Shown: positions 1 to 6,414 of the stretch, one piece after another
Layout: each line of letters begins with the position of its first letter
Position numbering within the stretch: the first letter of the stretch is position 1
Source of the DNA: Methanolinea sp. SDB
GTDB taxonomy: Archaea; Halobacteriota; Methanomicrobia; Methanomicrobiales; Methanospirillaceae
DNA: 15,495 nucleotides
Assembly (NCBI GenBank): GCA_001412335.1
Contig: LKUF01000238.1
Coordinates: forward strand, 1 to 15,495
Direction of reading: 5' to 3'
Notes under the pieces: generated by a model
The model's database searches: none
Seen by the model: only the letters and a program-made list of their open reading frames with translations
What the model was told of the DNA's origin: nothing
Made by a program: the position numbers and the translations under genes

Positions 1-773
1 TGCAGATGATCGACCTTGCAAAAGACCACGGTCTCGAGGTGCGGTTCGCTGCAGAGGACGCATCAAGGACCGAATTGGCCTTCCTGAAGAACGTGTATGG
101 AAAGGGCCGGGAGCACGGTGCCGATCTCGTCTCGTTCGCCGATACGGTGGGTTGTCTTCTCCCCACAGAGATGTATACGATCATGTCTGAACTGGTCTCA
201 TTCTCAAAAACCCCGCTCTGCGTCCACTGTCATAACGATCTGGGGTGTGCAACCGCCAACACAGTGACTGCGGCCGAGGCCGGGGCCTTCCAGCTCCACA
301 CCACCGTAAACGGTATCGGCGAACGGGCAGGAAACGCTGCTCTCGAGGAGGTGCTCGTATCAGTCCAGGTGAAAGGTGGTGTGGAGAGATATGATCTCTC
401 GCACCTGCTTGCCCTCTCGAAGATGGTTGAGGAGTTCTCGGGGATACGCATGGAGAAGACAAAACCCGTTGTGGGCGAGCACGCCTTCGCCCATGAAAGC
501 GGGATTCACATAGCGGCAATTCTTGAAGACCCCTCCACGTATGAGTATTTCATGCCTGAACTCGTTGGACAGGAGCGGCGGTTCATCCTCGGCAAGCACA
601 CCGGCAAGAAGGCGCTCGAGCATGTCGTGGCAGGACTTGGATATTCGCTCAACGAGGAACAGATCTGCCAGATCCTTGACGAGGTGAAGGAACTGGGGGA
701 GAGCAAGTGCGGGATCACACCCGAGACCCTGACCGCACTGATTCGCCACGCCAAGAAGGAGACCGTTTCATGA
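1..773 (+). CDS. aksA: Homocitrate synthase family protein (AksA), 3' part
   Basis: The gene is cut by the left edge: the frame is open from base 3, so the ATG at position 6 is internal and about 256 C-terminal residues are visible. It belongs to the alpha-isopropylmalate/homocitrate synthase family. The sequence shows the ADTVG strand motif, the metal-binding HCHND motif, the NGIGERAGNA segment that follows the TIM-barrel core, and HESGIHIAAI with KHTGKKA in the communication region. The family condenses acetyl-CoA with a 2-oxoacid. Sequence alone does not cleanly separate AksA from LeuA or CimA. The adjoining homoaconitase subunits and homoisocitrate dehydrogenase argue for AksA, which makes (R)-homocitrate and its longer homologues for coenzyme B. 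Its stop TGA overlaps the ATG of hacA (ATGA). The chain appears to lack the long C-terminal regulatory domain of feedback-inhibited LeuA. Confidence 0.9.
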   Translation, partial: QMIDLAKDHGLEVRFAAEDASRTELAFLKNVYGKGREHGADLVSFADTVGCLLPTEMYTIMSELVSFSKTPLCVHCHNDLGCATANTVTAAEAGAFQLHTTVNGIGERAGNAALEEVLVSVQVKGGVERYDLSHLLALSKMVEEFSGIRMEKTKPVVGEHAFAHESGIHIAAILEDPSTYEYFMPELVGQERRFILGKHTGKKALEHVVAGLGYSLNEEQICQILDEVKELGESKCGITPETLTALIRHAKKETVS

Positions 774-1978
774 GCACGCTCTCGGAACGGATTCTTGGAG
801 GTGCGGCGGGTGAGTTCGTCGACAGGGAGGTGGACAGGGCATATGCACATGACGGAACCGGGGTGCTCACCCTGGAAGCATGGCATGCGATGGGCACAAA
901 CACGGTTGCATTCCCGGAACGGGTATACCTGCTCTTTGACCACATAGCTCCCGCCAACAACTCCACGACTGCCGGCCTTCAGGCAGAGCTTCGCACATTC
1001 GCCAGATCCAAGGGCCTCCATTTCTGTGATGTGGGCAGCGGGATCTGTCACCAGGTGATGGGAGAAGGATCTGCGCTGCCCGGTGAGATAATCGTCGGTG
1101 CAGATTCCCATACCTGCACCCTCGGCGCGTTTGGTGCCTTTGCCACCGGTGTCGGAGCAACTGATATGGCTGCCATATGGATCTCGGGCAAGAGCTGGTT
1201 TCGCGTACCCGAGACCATCGCAATCCACCTGGAAGGAAATGTACGGGCACCTGCAGAGGCCAAGGATCTTGCCCTTGCGTATGTCGGGCGGCTTGGCATG
1301 GACGGCGCTACATACCGTTCCATCGAATTTGTCGGGGACGGCGTCGCAGGTCTCTCCATGGACTCCCGGCAGACGGTGAGCAACCTTGCCGTCGAGACCG
1401 GGGCAAAAACCGGTCTTTTCTATGCGGATGAAGTCACGATACAGTACCTCTCCGAATCAGGCCAAAAAACTGCAATCCAGCACCCGGAAGAGTGCCGGTA
1501 CGAGAAGGAGATAGGGATCGACCTGGATGATATCGTCCCCGTCGTCGCAGTCCCGCCCCGCGTCGATTCCATAAAACCTGCAGGCGATCTTTTGGGCCTT
1601 CCGCTCGACCAGGTCTTTATCGGCACATGTACAAACGGCCGCTACGAAGATCTCAAAAGACTGGCGGAGATCCTGAAAGGGAAAAGGGTCCGGGTAAGGA
1701 CCGTCGTCGCCCCTGCTTCCCGCGAGGTACTGCTGAGGGCAGTCGGCACAGGCGTGATAGCAGATATTGTACAGGCAGGGTGTGTGCTTCTCCCCCCCGG
1801 GTGCGGTCCATGCCTGGGTGCCCACATGGGTGTCATCGGGGAAGGTGAGATCTGTCTCTCGACGGCGAACCGGAATTTCAGGAACAGGATGGGAGTAGGG
1901 GGAGAGATATACCTCTGTTCGGTGGCTACCGCGGCAACGAGTGCGCTGGCCGGAGAACTGGCAGTCTGGGAGGGATAA
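770..1978 (+). CDS. hacA: Homoaconitase large subunit (HacA/AksD)
   Basis: This 402-residue protein is of the aconitase/isopropylmalate isomerase large-subunit family and has the usual length. Visible motifs are the AHDGT stretch near residue 26, GADSHTCT near 110 and GATDMA near 129. The three expected [4Fe-4S] cluster cysteines are C287 in GTCTNGR and C345 and C348 in GCGPCLG. With HacB it should dehydrate homocitrate and rehydrate cis-homoaconitate to homoisocitrate, acting on several chain lengths in coenzyme B synthesis. The ATG at 770 was chosen because it overlaps the aksA stop, has a GGAG at 758-761, and gives the family N-terminus (TLSERIL). An in-frame ATG at 707 lies inside aksA and would add 21 unlikely residues. 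The large subunit alone could be LeuC; the partner subunit and operon make homoaconitase the better call. Confidence 0.92.
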   Translation: MSTLSERILGGAAGEFVDREVDRAYAHDGTGVLTLEAWHAMGTNTVAFPERVYLLFDHIAPANNSTTAGLQAELRTFARSKGLHFCDVGSGICHQVMGEGSALPGEIIVGADSHTCTLGAFGAFATGVGATDMAAIWISGKSWFRVPETIAIHLEGNVRAPAEAKDLALAYVGRLGMDGATYRSIEFVGDGVAGLSMDSRQTVSNLAVETGAKTGLFYADEVTIQYLSESGQKTAIQHPEECRYEKEIGIDLDDIVPVVAVPPRVDSIKPAGDLLGLPLDQVFIGTCTNGRYEDLKRLAEILKGKRVRVRTVVAPASREVLLRAVGTGVIADIVQAGCVLLPPGCGPCLGAHMGVIGEGEICLSTANRNFRNRMGVGGEIYLCSVATAATSALAGELAVWEG

Positions 1979-1979
1979 A

Positions 1980-2450
1980 ATGCAGATAAAAGGGAGAGCC
2001 GTCTGTCTTGGTGAGGATATCGATACCGACATGATCATCGCAGGACGGTACCTCCGGACAAAAGACCGGAGGCTCTGGGCCACGCACGTGTTCGAGGATC
2101 TCGATCCCGCGCTTGCCGGGAGACTGGATGGCTCCGTCATCGTGGCAGGCAAAAATTTCGGCTGCGGGTCCTCGCGCGAGCAGGCACCGGTGGCATTGAA
2201 AGAGGCGGGTGTACAGGCTGTCATCGCTCCCAGCTTCGCCCGCATATTCTTCCGGAATTCGATAAATGTAGGTCTGCCCGTGCTCGAAGTCAGATGTGAG
2301 TGCGTTGAAGGAGAAGACGTCACGGTCGACCTGGACGGTGGAGAGGTGCAGGCAGGGGGCCGCAGCTATCCGATTCGTCCGCTCTCGCCAAGGATGCTTG
2401 AAATCCTGCATGCCGGCGGGCTTGTGGCATATTGGAGAGATAAAAGATGA
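1980..2450 (+). CDS. hacB: Homoaconitase small subunit (HacB/AksE)
   Basis: This 156-residue protein is the swivel (small) subunit of an aconitase-family isomerase. It shows DIDTDMII at residues 13-20 and GKNFGCGSSREQAP at 57-70, both hallmarks of the LeuD/HacB family. The substrate-specificity loop reads YLRT (residues 24-27). That tetrapeptide is the signature described for methanogen homoaconitase; isopropylmalate isomerases carry a different loop. The start at 1980 is one base after the hacA stop, with a strong GGGAGGG at 1968-1974. A longer in-frame start at 1941 lies inside hacA and is rejected. The stop TGA overlaps the next ATG (ATGA). The subunit should sit over the cluster of HacA in the cytoplasm and select homocitrate-type substrates with longer gamma-carboxylate chains. 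Confidence 0.93.
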   Translation: MQIKGRAVCLGEDIDTDMIIAGRYLRTKDRRLWATHVFEDLDPALAGRLDGSVIVAGKNFGCGSSREQAPVALKEAGVQAVIAPSFARIFFRNSINVGLPVLEVRCECVEGEDVTVDLDGGEVQAGGRSYPIRPLSPRMLEILHAGGLVAYWRDKR

Positions 2451-3250
2451 TATTTCCCCTGGAGTACAAGGTAGTCGGGACCGCGTCTGCCAGGCCGTGC
2501 GGGGATAAGGTCTATTTTCTCTCGAGGTATCTCATCCGCGAGAAGGTAAACGGCCTTGAATTGCTGGAGGTGAACCCGGATCCTGCAGGAGACGGGCTGA
2601 TGAGAGATATCCTGGATGTCCGCGTCCTCGCCCGGCCGGAAGAGATCCAGGTGTACCCGGAGAAGGTCCAGATCAATGACAGGGCAAAGCTCGTGCAGCT
2701 TGCCAGCGAAAGCGGATACCGGTGCACGATATTTACCGGACTCGACGAGCATGTGACCTTTGTCCTGGACCCGGATCCAGGCGCACTCACAACCGTCCAT
2801 GTCTATGACGTGATACCCCCGCGCCCGACACTCTCGGCGGCGATCAGGGATCTCGAGGAGACCGGGATCTTCGGGGAGCTGGATGTAATCTTTTCCCACA
2901 ATCTCCGGGATATCTCACAGGTGAAAGCCGACGTGTACCCCTGCCGGGCTTCGGGATTTCAAAAAACCCTTGATGCGGACCTCATGCTCGGAGGGGAGAC
3001 CGTGGCAGGCTGCATGACGGCGTCACAGTTATTCCGCGAGTGCTATGGAGACAACTTCGAATTGCGGGACATCTGCCCTGTCGGCATGGTGACGGAAGAA
3101 CCGTTTATCGCACGGTGCTGTCGCAGTGAACGTGAAGGGATCGGCATATACGGGGGCAAATTCGGAGCCGTGGTTCACTGGGGGGCGAGCCCCCGGCGGG
3201 TATACAACGCGGTCATTGAACTGTTGAGACAATGGAGAGAGCGTTCATGA
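2447..3250 (+). CDS. Cysteine-rich protein of unknown function in the coenzyme B operon
   Basis: I do not recognise an assigned function for this 267-residue protein. From memory it may correspond to a methanogen DUF (possibly DUF7714), which is unverified. It has no signal peptide and no membrane segment. It contains eight cysteines (residues 18, 93, 166, 189, 199, 210, 224, 225). Six lie in the C-terminal 105 residues, in YPCRASGF, GCMTAS, ECYGD, DICPVG and ARCCRSE, which suggests metal or Fe-S binding, or redox chemistry. A glycine-rich stretch (GIGIYGGKFG, residues 231-240) follows. The start ATG overlaps the hacB stop and the stop overlaps the aksF ATG, so it is embedded in the operon by ATGA junctions on both sides. 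A role in 2-oxosuberate or coenzyme B synthesis, for example in Fe-S supply to homoaconitase or as an accessory enzyme, is inferred only from position. Confidence 0.85.
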   Translation: MIFPLEYKVVGTASARPCGDKVYFLSRYLIREKVNGLELLEVNPDPAGDGLMRDILDVRVLARPEEIQVYPEKVQINDRAKLVQLASESGYRCTIFTGLDEHVTFVLDPDPGALTTVHVYDVIPPRPTLSAAIRDLEETGIFGELDVIFSHNLRDISQVKADVYPCRASGFQKTLDADLMLGGETVAGCMTASQLFRECYGDNFELRDICPVGMVTEEPFIARCCRSEREGIGIYGGKFGAVVHWGASPRRVYNAVIELLRQWRERS

Positions 3251-4218
3251 AGATCGTGGTAGTCGAGGGCGACGGGATAGGAAGAGAGGTGATCCCTGTT
3301 GCCATGGAAATACTCGCCCTTCTGCACCCCGAGTTCGAATTTTTCCCCGTGGAAGTGGGCCTTGGCAGGTGGGAAAAGGCAGGAACGGCGATAACAGAGG
3401 CGGATCTCTCTCTCCTTGAGTCTGCTGACGCTATCCTGTTCGGTGCCGTCACAACCCCTCCGTCCCGAGACTACCGGAGCGTCGTGGTCCAGATCCGAAA
3501 GGCCCTCGACCTGTATGCGAACGTCCGCCCCATCCGCGGTAAAGGCTTCGACATGCTTATCGTGAGGGAGAATACCGAGGGACTGTACTCGGGAATCGAG
3601 AAGATCGAGGAGGACCAGGCCTGCACGGTCAGGTGCGTATCAAGAAAGGGAAGCGAGCGGATTGCCCGTTATGCCTGCAGGTGTGCGGCAAACCGTCGCG
3701 GGCTGACCATCGGGCACAAGGCGAACGTGCTCAAATCCGACGTCTTCTTCCGTGATATCTGTATCAAAGAGGCAAAATGGGCCGGCGTAATGTTCAAAGA
3801 ATCCTATATCGACGCCCTCTGCCTTGATGTACTCCAGCATCCTGCCGATCATGATGTCATCGTGACCACCAACATGTTCGGAGACATCCTGTCCGATGTG
3901 GCAGCCTACCTCGTCGGAGGTCTGGGACTGCTCCCGAGTGCGAATATCGGAAGGAACCACGCATTGTTCGAACCTGTTCATGGAAGTGCGCCTGACATCG
4001 CTGGGAGAAATATTGCCAACCCCATCGCGGCCATACGCAGTGCCGCCATGTTGCTCTCCCATATCGGGCAGAATGGGTCGTCAGAACTGGTGGAGCAGGC
4101 CATACAAAACGTGACAGGACGCGGGATCAGGACAAAAGACCTTGGTGGGGATGCCACAACAACCGATTTTGGCAGGGCGATCCTCCAGGAGGTCTCACGT
4201 CTCATGCCCAAAAAATAG
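3247..4218 (+). CDS. aksF: Homoisocitrate dehydrogenase (AksF)
   Basis: This 323-residue protein is a beta-decarboxylating NAD(P)-dependent dehydrogenase of the isocitrate/isopropylmalate/homoisocitrate family. Visible motifs are the N-terminal EGDGIG (7-12), substrate-carboxylate arginines R84, R94 and R107, Y114 in YSGIE, the catalytic lysine K158 (HKANV), and metal-binding aspartates D213 and D217 in FGDILSD. The cofactor loop is HGSAPDIAGRNIANP (245-259). It should oxidatively decarboxylate homoisocitrate to 2-oxoadipate and longer homologues, closing each elongation round started by AksA and HacAB. The ATG at 3247 overlaps the preceding stop and has GGAG at 3234-3237; the in-frame ATG at 3232 is inside the upstream gene. 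LeuB is the main alternative, but operon context favours AksF. It is the last gene of the operon. Confidence 0.92.
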   Translation: MKIVVVEGDGIGREVIPVAMEILALLHPEFEFFPVEVGLGRWEKAGTAITEADLSLLESADAILFGAVTTPPSRDYRSVVVQIRKALDLYANVRPIRGKGFDMLIVRENTEGLYSGIEKIEEDQACTVRCVSRKGSERIARYACRCAANRRGLTIGHKANVLKSDVFFRDICIKEAKWAGVMFKESYIDALCLDVLQHPADHDVIVTTNMFGDILSDVAAYLVGGLGLLPSANIGRNHALFEPVHGSAPDIAGRNIANPIAAIRSAAMLLSHIGQNGSSELVEQAIQNVTGRGIRTKDLGGDATTTDFGRAILQEVSRLMPKK

Positions 4219-4300
4219 GTATTGTATTTAAGGGAATCAGTCATACCCTTACTGTATCGCTGGCTGCTAAAACCATATCTTGTAGCCGATTGAGCATGGA

Positions 4301-4333
4301 AAAGACAGGACGCCGACCGATGATCCTGTCTTT
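4301..4333 (+). terminator. Hairpin, candidate terminator of the coenzyme B operon
   Basis: A perfect 10-bp inverted repeat (AAAGACAGGA with TCCTGTCTTT) encloses a 13-base loop and is followed by the pyrimidine-rich run ATCTCTTCTTTT. It begins about 80 bases after the aksF stop. The stem and T-rich tail suit a transcription end, though archaeal terminators often need only the T tract. Confidence 0.5.
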
Positions 4334-4497
4334 ATCTCTTCTTTTGCATTCCTACATCTGTCTTTTATCAGACACGGTTTTCCCGGTTCTTCACCGAATG
4401 GCGAGGCACGAATTTTCCATCCGGTTCGGTTCCGAAAACCATTGTCTGCTGGCAAGTGGGGACAACCCCGCTCACCAGAGAAGAATCGATCAAAACG

Positions 4498-4506
4498 TTA
4501 TATAAA
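4498..4506 (+). promoter_or_regulatory. TATA-like element of an unassigned promoter
   Basis: TTATATAAA in an AT-rich context resembles an archaeal TATA box. It is about 210 bases upstream of the response regulator start, so it would drive either a leader of about 180 bases or a short non-coding RNA ending near the T-rich run around 4647-4655. Confidence 0.35.
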
Positions 4507-4671
4507 ATAATACGATGGTCCTGGTTGGAATAATGGCTCGACGGGTTCATCAGTGAACGGCAGTTACCCCGAAAAAAGGGAAAAAACAGGTTCAAACTGG
4601 TTTTCTGAAACAATAGATGGGTTTGGCGCTTGATTCAGAGGATTACCTTTTTATTCTCGGATCACCTGTTT

Positions 4672-4680
4672 TGTATATAC
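4672..4680 (+). promoter_or_regulatory. TATA box for the response regulator gene
   Basis: TGTATATAC is centred about 35 bases before the ATG at 4711. Transcription would start near 4702, giving a very short leader; the GGAG at 4696-4699 would then fall at or outside the transcript start, so translation may be nearly leaderless. Confidence 0.5.
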
Positions 4681-4710
4681 CAATTCAAGATAACCGGAGT
4701 TTGAGTCTGT

Positions 4711-5091
4711 ATGGTTGATATCCTTCTGGTCGACGATTCGGAAATGGCGAGATTCCTGTTAAAGCAGATCCTGGTATCCGGAGGTCACACGATAGTCGGT
4801 GAGGCTGGCGACGGGGAGGAATGCATACAGAAGGTCCGTCATCTTTCGCCGCAGATGGTGATCCTGGACCTGGTCATGCCAAAGATGCGTGGCATCGAGA
4901 CACTGAAAGTGATAAGGGAGATCGATCCGTCCATCAAGGTGGTGATCTGTTCGGGGGACCACCAGGAATTCTCTGTCCGTGACGCGGTAAAATTCGGGGC
5001 ATCCGGCTATATCATAAAACCTTTTCATAAAGCAGCGGTTCTCGAAGAGGTCCGCGACATCATGAATGAAGCACCTGCTGACGATGAATGA
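4711..5091 (+). CDS. Stand-alone CheY-like response regulator
   Basis: This 126-residue protein is a single receiver (REC) domain. The acidic pair D8-D9, the phospho-acceptor D53 in VILDLVMP, the switch serine S81 in VVICSGD and the conserved K103 in IIKPF are all present, so phosphorylation-dependent signalling should be intact. No output domain follows; the chain ends in a short acidic tail after helix 5. A single-domain regulator like this works by binding a partner, for example a kinase in a phosphorelay or a motility component. No histidine kinase, chemotaxis or archaellum gene lies in the window, so it is an orphan and its partner cannot be named. It has its own promoter-like TATA box and is followed by a terminator-like hairpin, so it is probably monocistronic. 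Confidence 0.93.
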   Translation: MVDILLVDDSEMARFLLKQILVSGGHTIVGEAGDGEECIQKVRHLSPQMVILDLVMPKMRGIETLKVIREIDPSIKVVICSGDHQEFSVRDAVKFGASGYIIKPFHKAAVLEEVRDIMNEAPADDE

Positions 5092-5092
5092 C

Positions 5093-5117
5093 GTGATGCA
5101 CACGAAGCATCATTTTT
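5093..5117 (+). terminator. Terminator-like hairpin after the response regulator
   Basis: TGATGC (5094-5099) pairs with GCATCA (5107-5112) around a 7-base loop, and a TTTTT run (5113-5117) follows directly. A G-T wobble can extend the stem by one pair. It starts two bases after the response regulator stop. Confidence 0.6.
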
Positions 5118-5169
5118 CAACGAGGGGTCCTGCCTCTTCACATTCATGGATATGCCGCTTTCCCAGGGG

Positions 5170-5185
5170 AAGATCACGTGATCTT
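5170..5185. promoter_or_regulatory. 16-base perfect palindrome upstream of nfo
   Basis: AAGATCACGTGATCTT is identical to its reverse complement. It lies about 85-100 bases before the nfo start and is followed by TT. A looser inverted repeat, AAACGT (5202-5207) with ACGTTT (5218-5223), lies between it and nfo. It could be an operator for a dimeric regulator; with no loop it is a poor terminator. Confidence 0.4.
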
Positions 5186-5267
5186 TTCATAATCGATCGA
5201 TAAACGTGGGAAACTGAACGTTTCATTCCTGCACCAGAGCAATTAAGGTTCCGGGATCCAGACTCTC

Positions 5268-6128
5268 ATGAAGGCTATGAGTATGATACGGGTTGGAGTT
5301 CACGTCTCAATCGCCGGATCCATCGTAAAAGCGGTGGACAGGGCAGAAAAGACTGGCTGCGATACGTTCCAGATCTTTTCGCGAAATCCGCGGGGGTGGA
5401 GGTTCAAACCGCTTGACCCGGAGATATCTGCAGGATTCCGTAACGAACTGGTGAAGACTTCCATATCACCCGTCGTGGTTCACATGCCGTACCTTCCAAA
5501 CCTTGCAACGCCGAGGGAGGAGATATATGAGAAGTCAGTTGAGGATCTTGCTGCCGAGATCTTTCGGTGCGGGGAACTCGGCATCCCGTACCTCGTCACC
5601 CACCTTGGCCATCATCTCGGGGACGGGATTGAGAATGGCCGCAGGCGTGTCATAGCGGCGGTAAACCGTGCACTCGATGCAGCTGATAACGACGTCATGC
5701 TCCTGTTGGAGAACACCGCCGGCGAGAAGAACGGGGTGGGTAGCACGTTCGAGGATATCGCAGCGGTCATCGACAGAATAACGCAGATCAACAGGGTCGG
5801 CGTCTGTTTTGATACGTGTCATGCCTTTGCCGCCGGGTACGACCTGCGGACACCAGGGGCGCTCGGAGTGGTCACAGACGCGCTCGATTCGATCATAGGG
5901 CTGGATATGATCAGGGTAATCCACCTGAATGACACGAAAGGCGAACTTGGATCCGGGCTTGACCGCCACGAGCATATCGGTCTTGGGGCCATCGGCGAGG
6001 AGGGGTTTTCCAGTATGTTAAAAGAGGAACTCTTCCGCACCCGCCCCCTCATCTGCGAGACGCCTGTCGATTCCAGGAGGGACGATGCAGGCAACATCTT
6101 AAAAGTCCGGCAGCTCGCGGGCGAATAG
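5268..6128 (+). CDS. nfo: Endonuclease IV (AP endonuclease, Nfo)
   Basis: This 286-residue AP endonuclease cuts 5' of abasic sites in base excision repair. All nine metal ligands of the family are visible: H72 (VHMPY), H112 (THLG), E148 (LLEN), D182 and H185 (FDTCH), H219 (IHLND), D232 and H234 (DRHEH), and E264 (CETP). Their spacing matches the E. coli enzyme exactly with a constant offset of three residues. The N-terminus HVSIAGSI is also typical. The start is uncertain: ATGs at 5268, 5277 and 5283 are in frame, none has a clear ribosome binding site, and 5283 gives an N-terminus of E. coli length. An AT-rich element (CAATTAA, near 5240) could support leaderless initiation. The 3' end converges on the - strand operon with a 40-base gap. 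Confidence 0.95.
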   Translation: MKAMSMIRVGVHVSIAGSIVKAVDRAEKTGCDTFQIFSRNPRGWRFKPLDPEISAGFRNELVKTSISPVVVHMPYLPNLATPREEIYEKSVEDLAAEIFRCGELGIPYLVTHLGHHLGDGIENGRRRVIAAVNRALDAADNDVMLLLENTAGEKNGVGSTFEDIAAVIDRITQINRVGVCFDTCHAFAAGYDLRTPGALGVVTDALDSIIGLDMIRVIHLNDTKGELGSGLDRHEHIGLGAIGEEGFSSMLKEELFRTRPLICETPVDSRRDDAGNILKVRQLAGE

Positions 6129-6168
6129 GGACCAATCGCCGCGTATCCTGCCGGCTGGACCGTTCGTA

Positions 6169-6393
6169 TCAGTCCCGGGAACCCTGGCCGTTTTTTTCCG
6201 CAAGGGTCTCCCTGTTTTGGACATGATCCGGTTGTGCATAATAATCTGCAGTGAACGTCCTGTCCGTGACCGTACCGAGTCTCTCCTCGAGAGCCCCGGT
6301 GATATCGAGACATTCACTCCCTTTTGCACCTTTTACGTGAATGATCGTGTTTCCATCAGATTCAATAATTATTTCGAGTTCATGCATTTCCAT
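6169..6393 (-). CDS. DUF2997-like small protein
   Basis: This 74-residue protein matches my recollection of the DUF2997 pattern: a beta-hairpin with a central DG turn (LEIIIESDGNTIIHVKG, residues 6-22), then GAKGSECLDIT with a single conserved-looking cysteine (C28), a short helix (ALEERLG), and the TADYY segment before a polar tail. Its biochemical function is unknown. DUF2997 genes are commonly found next to DUF1257 and Ycf46-type ATPase genes, and both occur in this operon. It is the last gene, 21 bases after the Hsp70-like gene, with a GGAG 8-12 bases before its ATG; a second ATG two codons in is also possible. No transmembrane segment or signal peptide is seen. The small size and single cysteine would suit a substrate, adaptor or carrier protein, which is inference. 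Confidence 0.85.
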   Translation of the reverse strand: MEMHELEIIIESDGNTIIHVKGAKGSECLDITGALEERLGTVTDRTFTADYYAQPDHVQNRETLAEKNGQGSRD

Positions 6394-6414
6394 CTTTCAT
6401 ATCTCCGGTTTTTT

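Larger units (their letters stand above)
4219..4710. other. 492-base non-coding gap between aksF and the response regulator
   Basis: No convincing gene is present: open frames here are short, lack ribosome binding sites and have no recognisable protein character. The stretch is more AT-rich than its neighbours. It contains a weak 6-bp hairpin right after aksF (4229-4234 with 4246-4251), a 10-bp perfect hairpin (4301-4333), a 7-bp inverted repeat with a long loop (4376-4382 with 4434-4440), a TATA-like element at 4498-4506, a small hairpin (4545-4558) and a second TATA-like element at 4672-4680. It may hold a small RNA or a long leader, which cannot be decided from sequence. Confidence 0.6.

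Noticed and set aside
707..769. Longer N-terminus for HacA starting at an ATG at 707
   Set aside because: It would add 21 residues inside aksA without family resemblance; the ATG at 770 has a Shine-Dalgarno site, an ATGA overlap and the expected N-terminal sequence.
506..1228. Long antisense open frames over the aks operon
   Set aside because: They mirror the high-GC coding strand, carry no domain motifs and overlap well-supported genes.
4585..4605. T-loop-like GGTTCAAA suggesting a tRNA gene
   Set aside because: The flanking bases do not form the T stem and no acceptor or anticodon arms can be drawn around it.
4290..4613. Short open frames on both strands in the gap after aksF
   Set aside because: They overlap each other and the hairpin, have no ribosome binding sites, and their translations resemble random sequence.
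6129..6168. Shared bidirectional terminator between nfo and the DUF2997 gene
   Set aside because: Only a 5-bp inverted repeat (GGGAC with GTCCC) with a long loop and no T run is visible, which is too weak.
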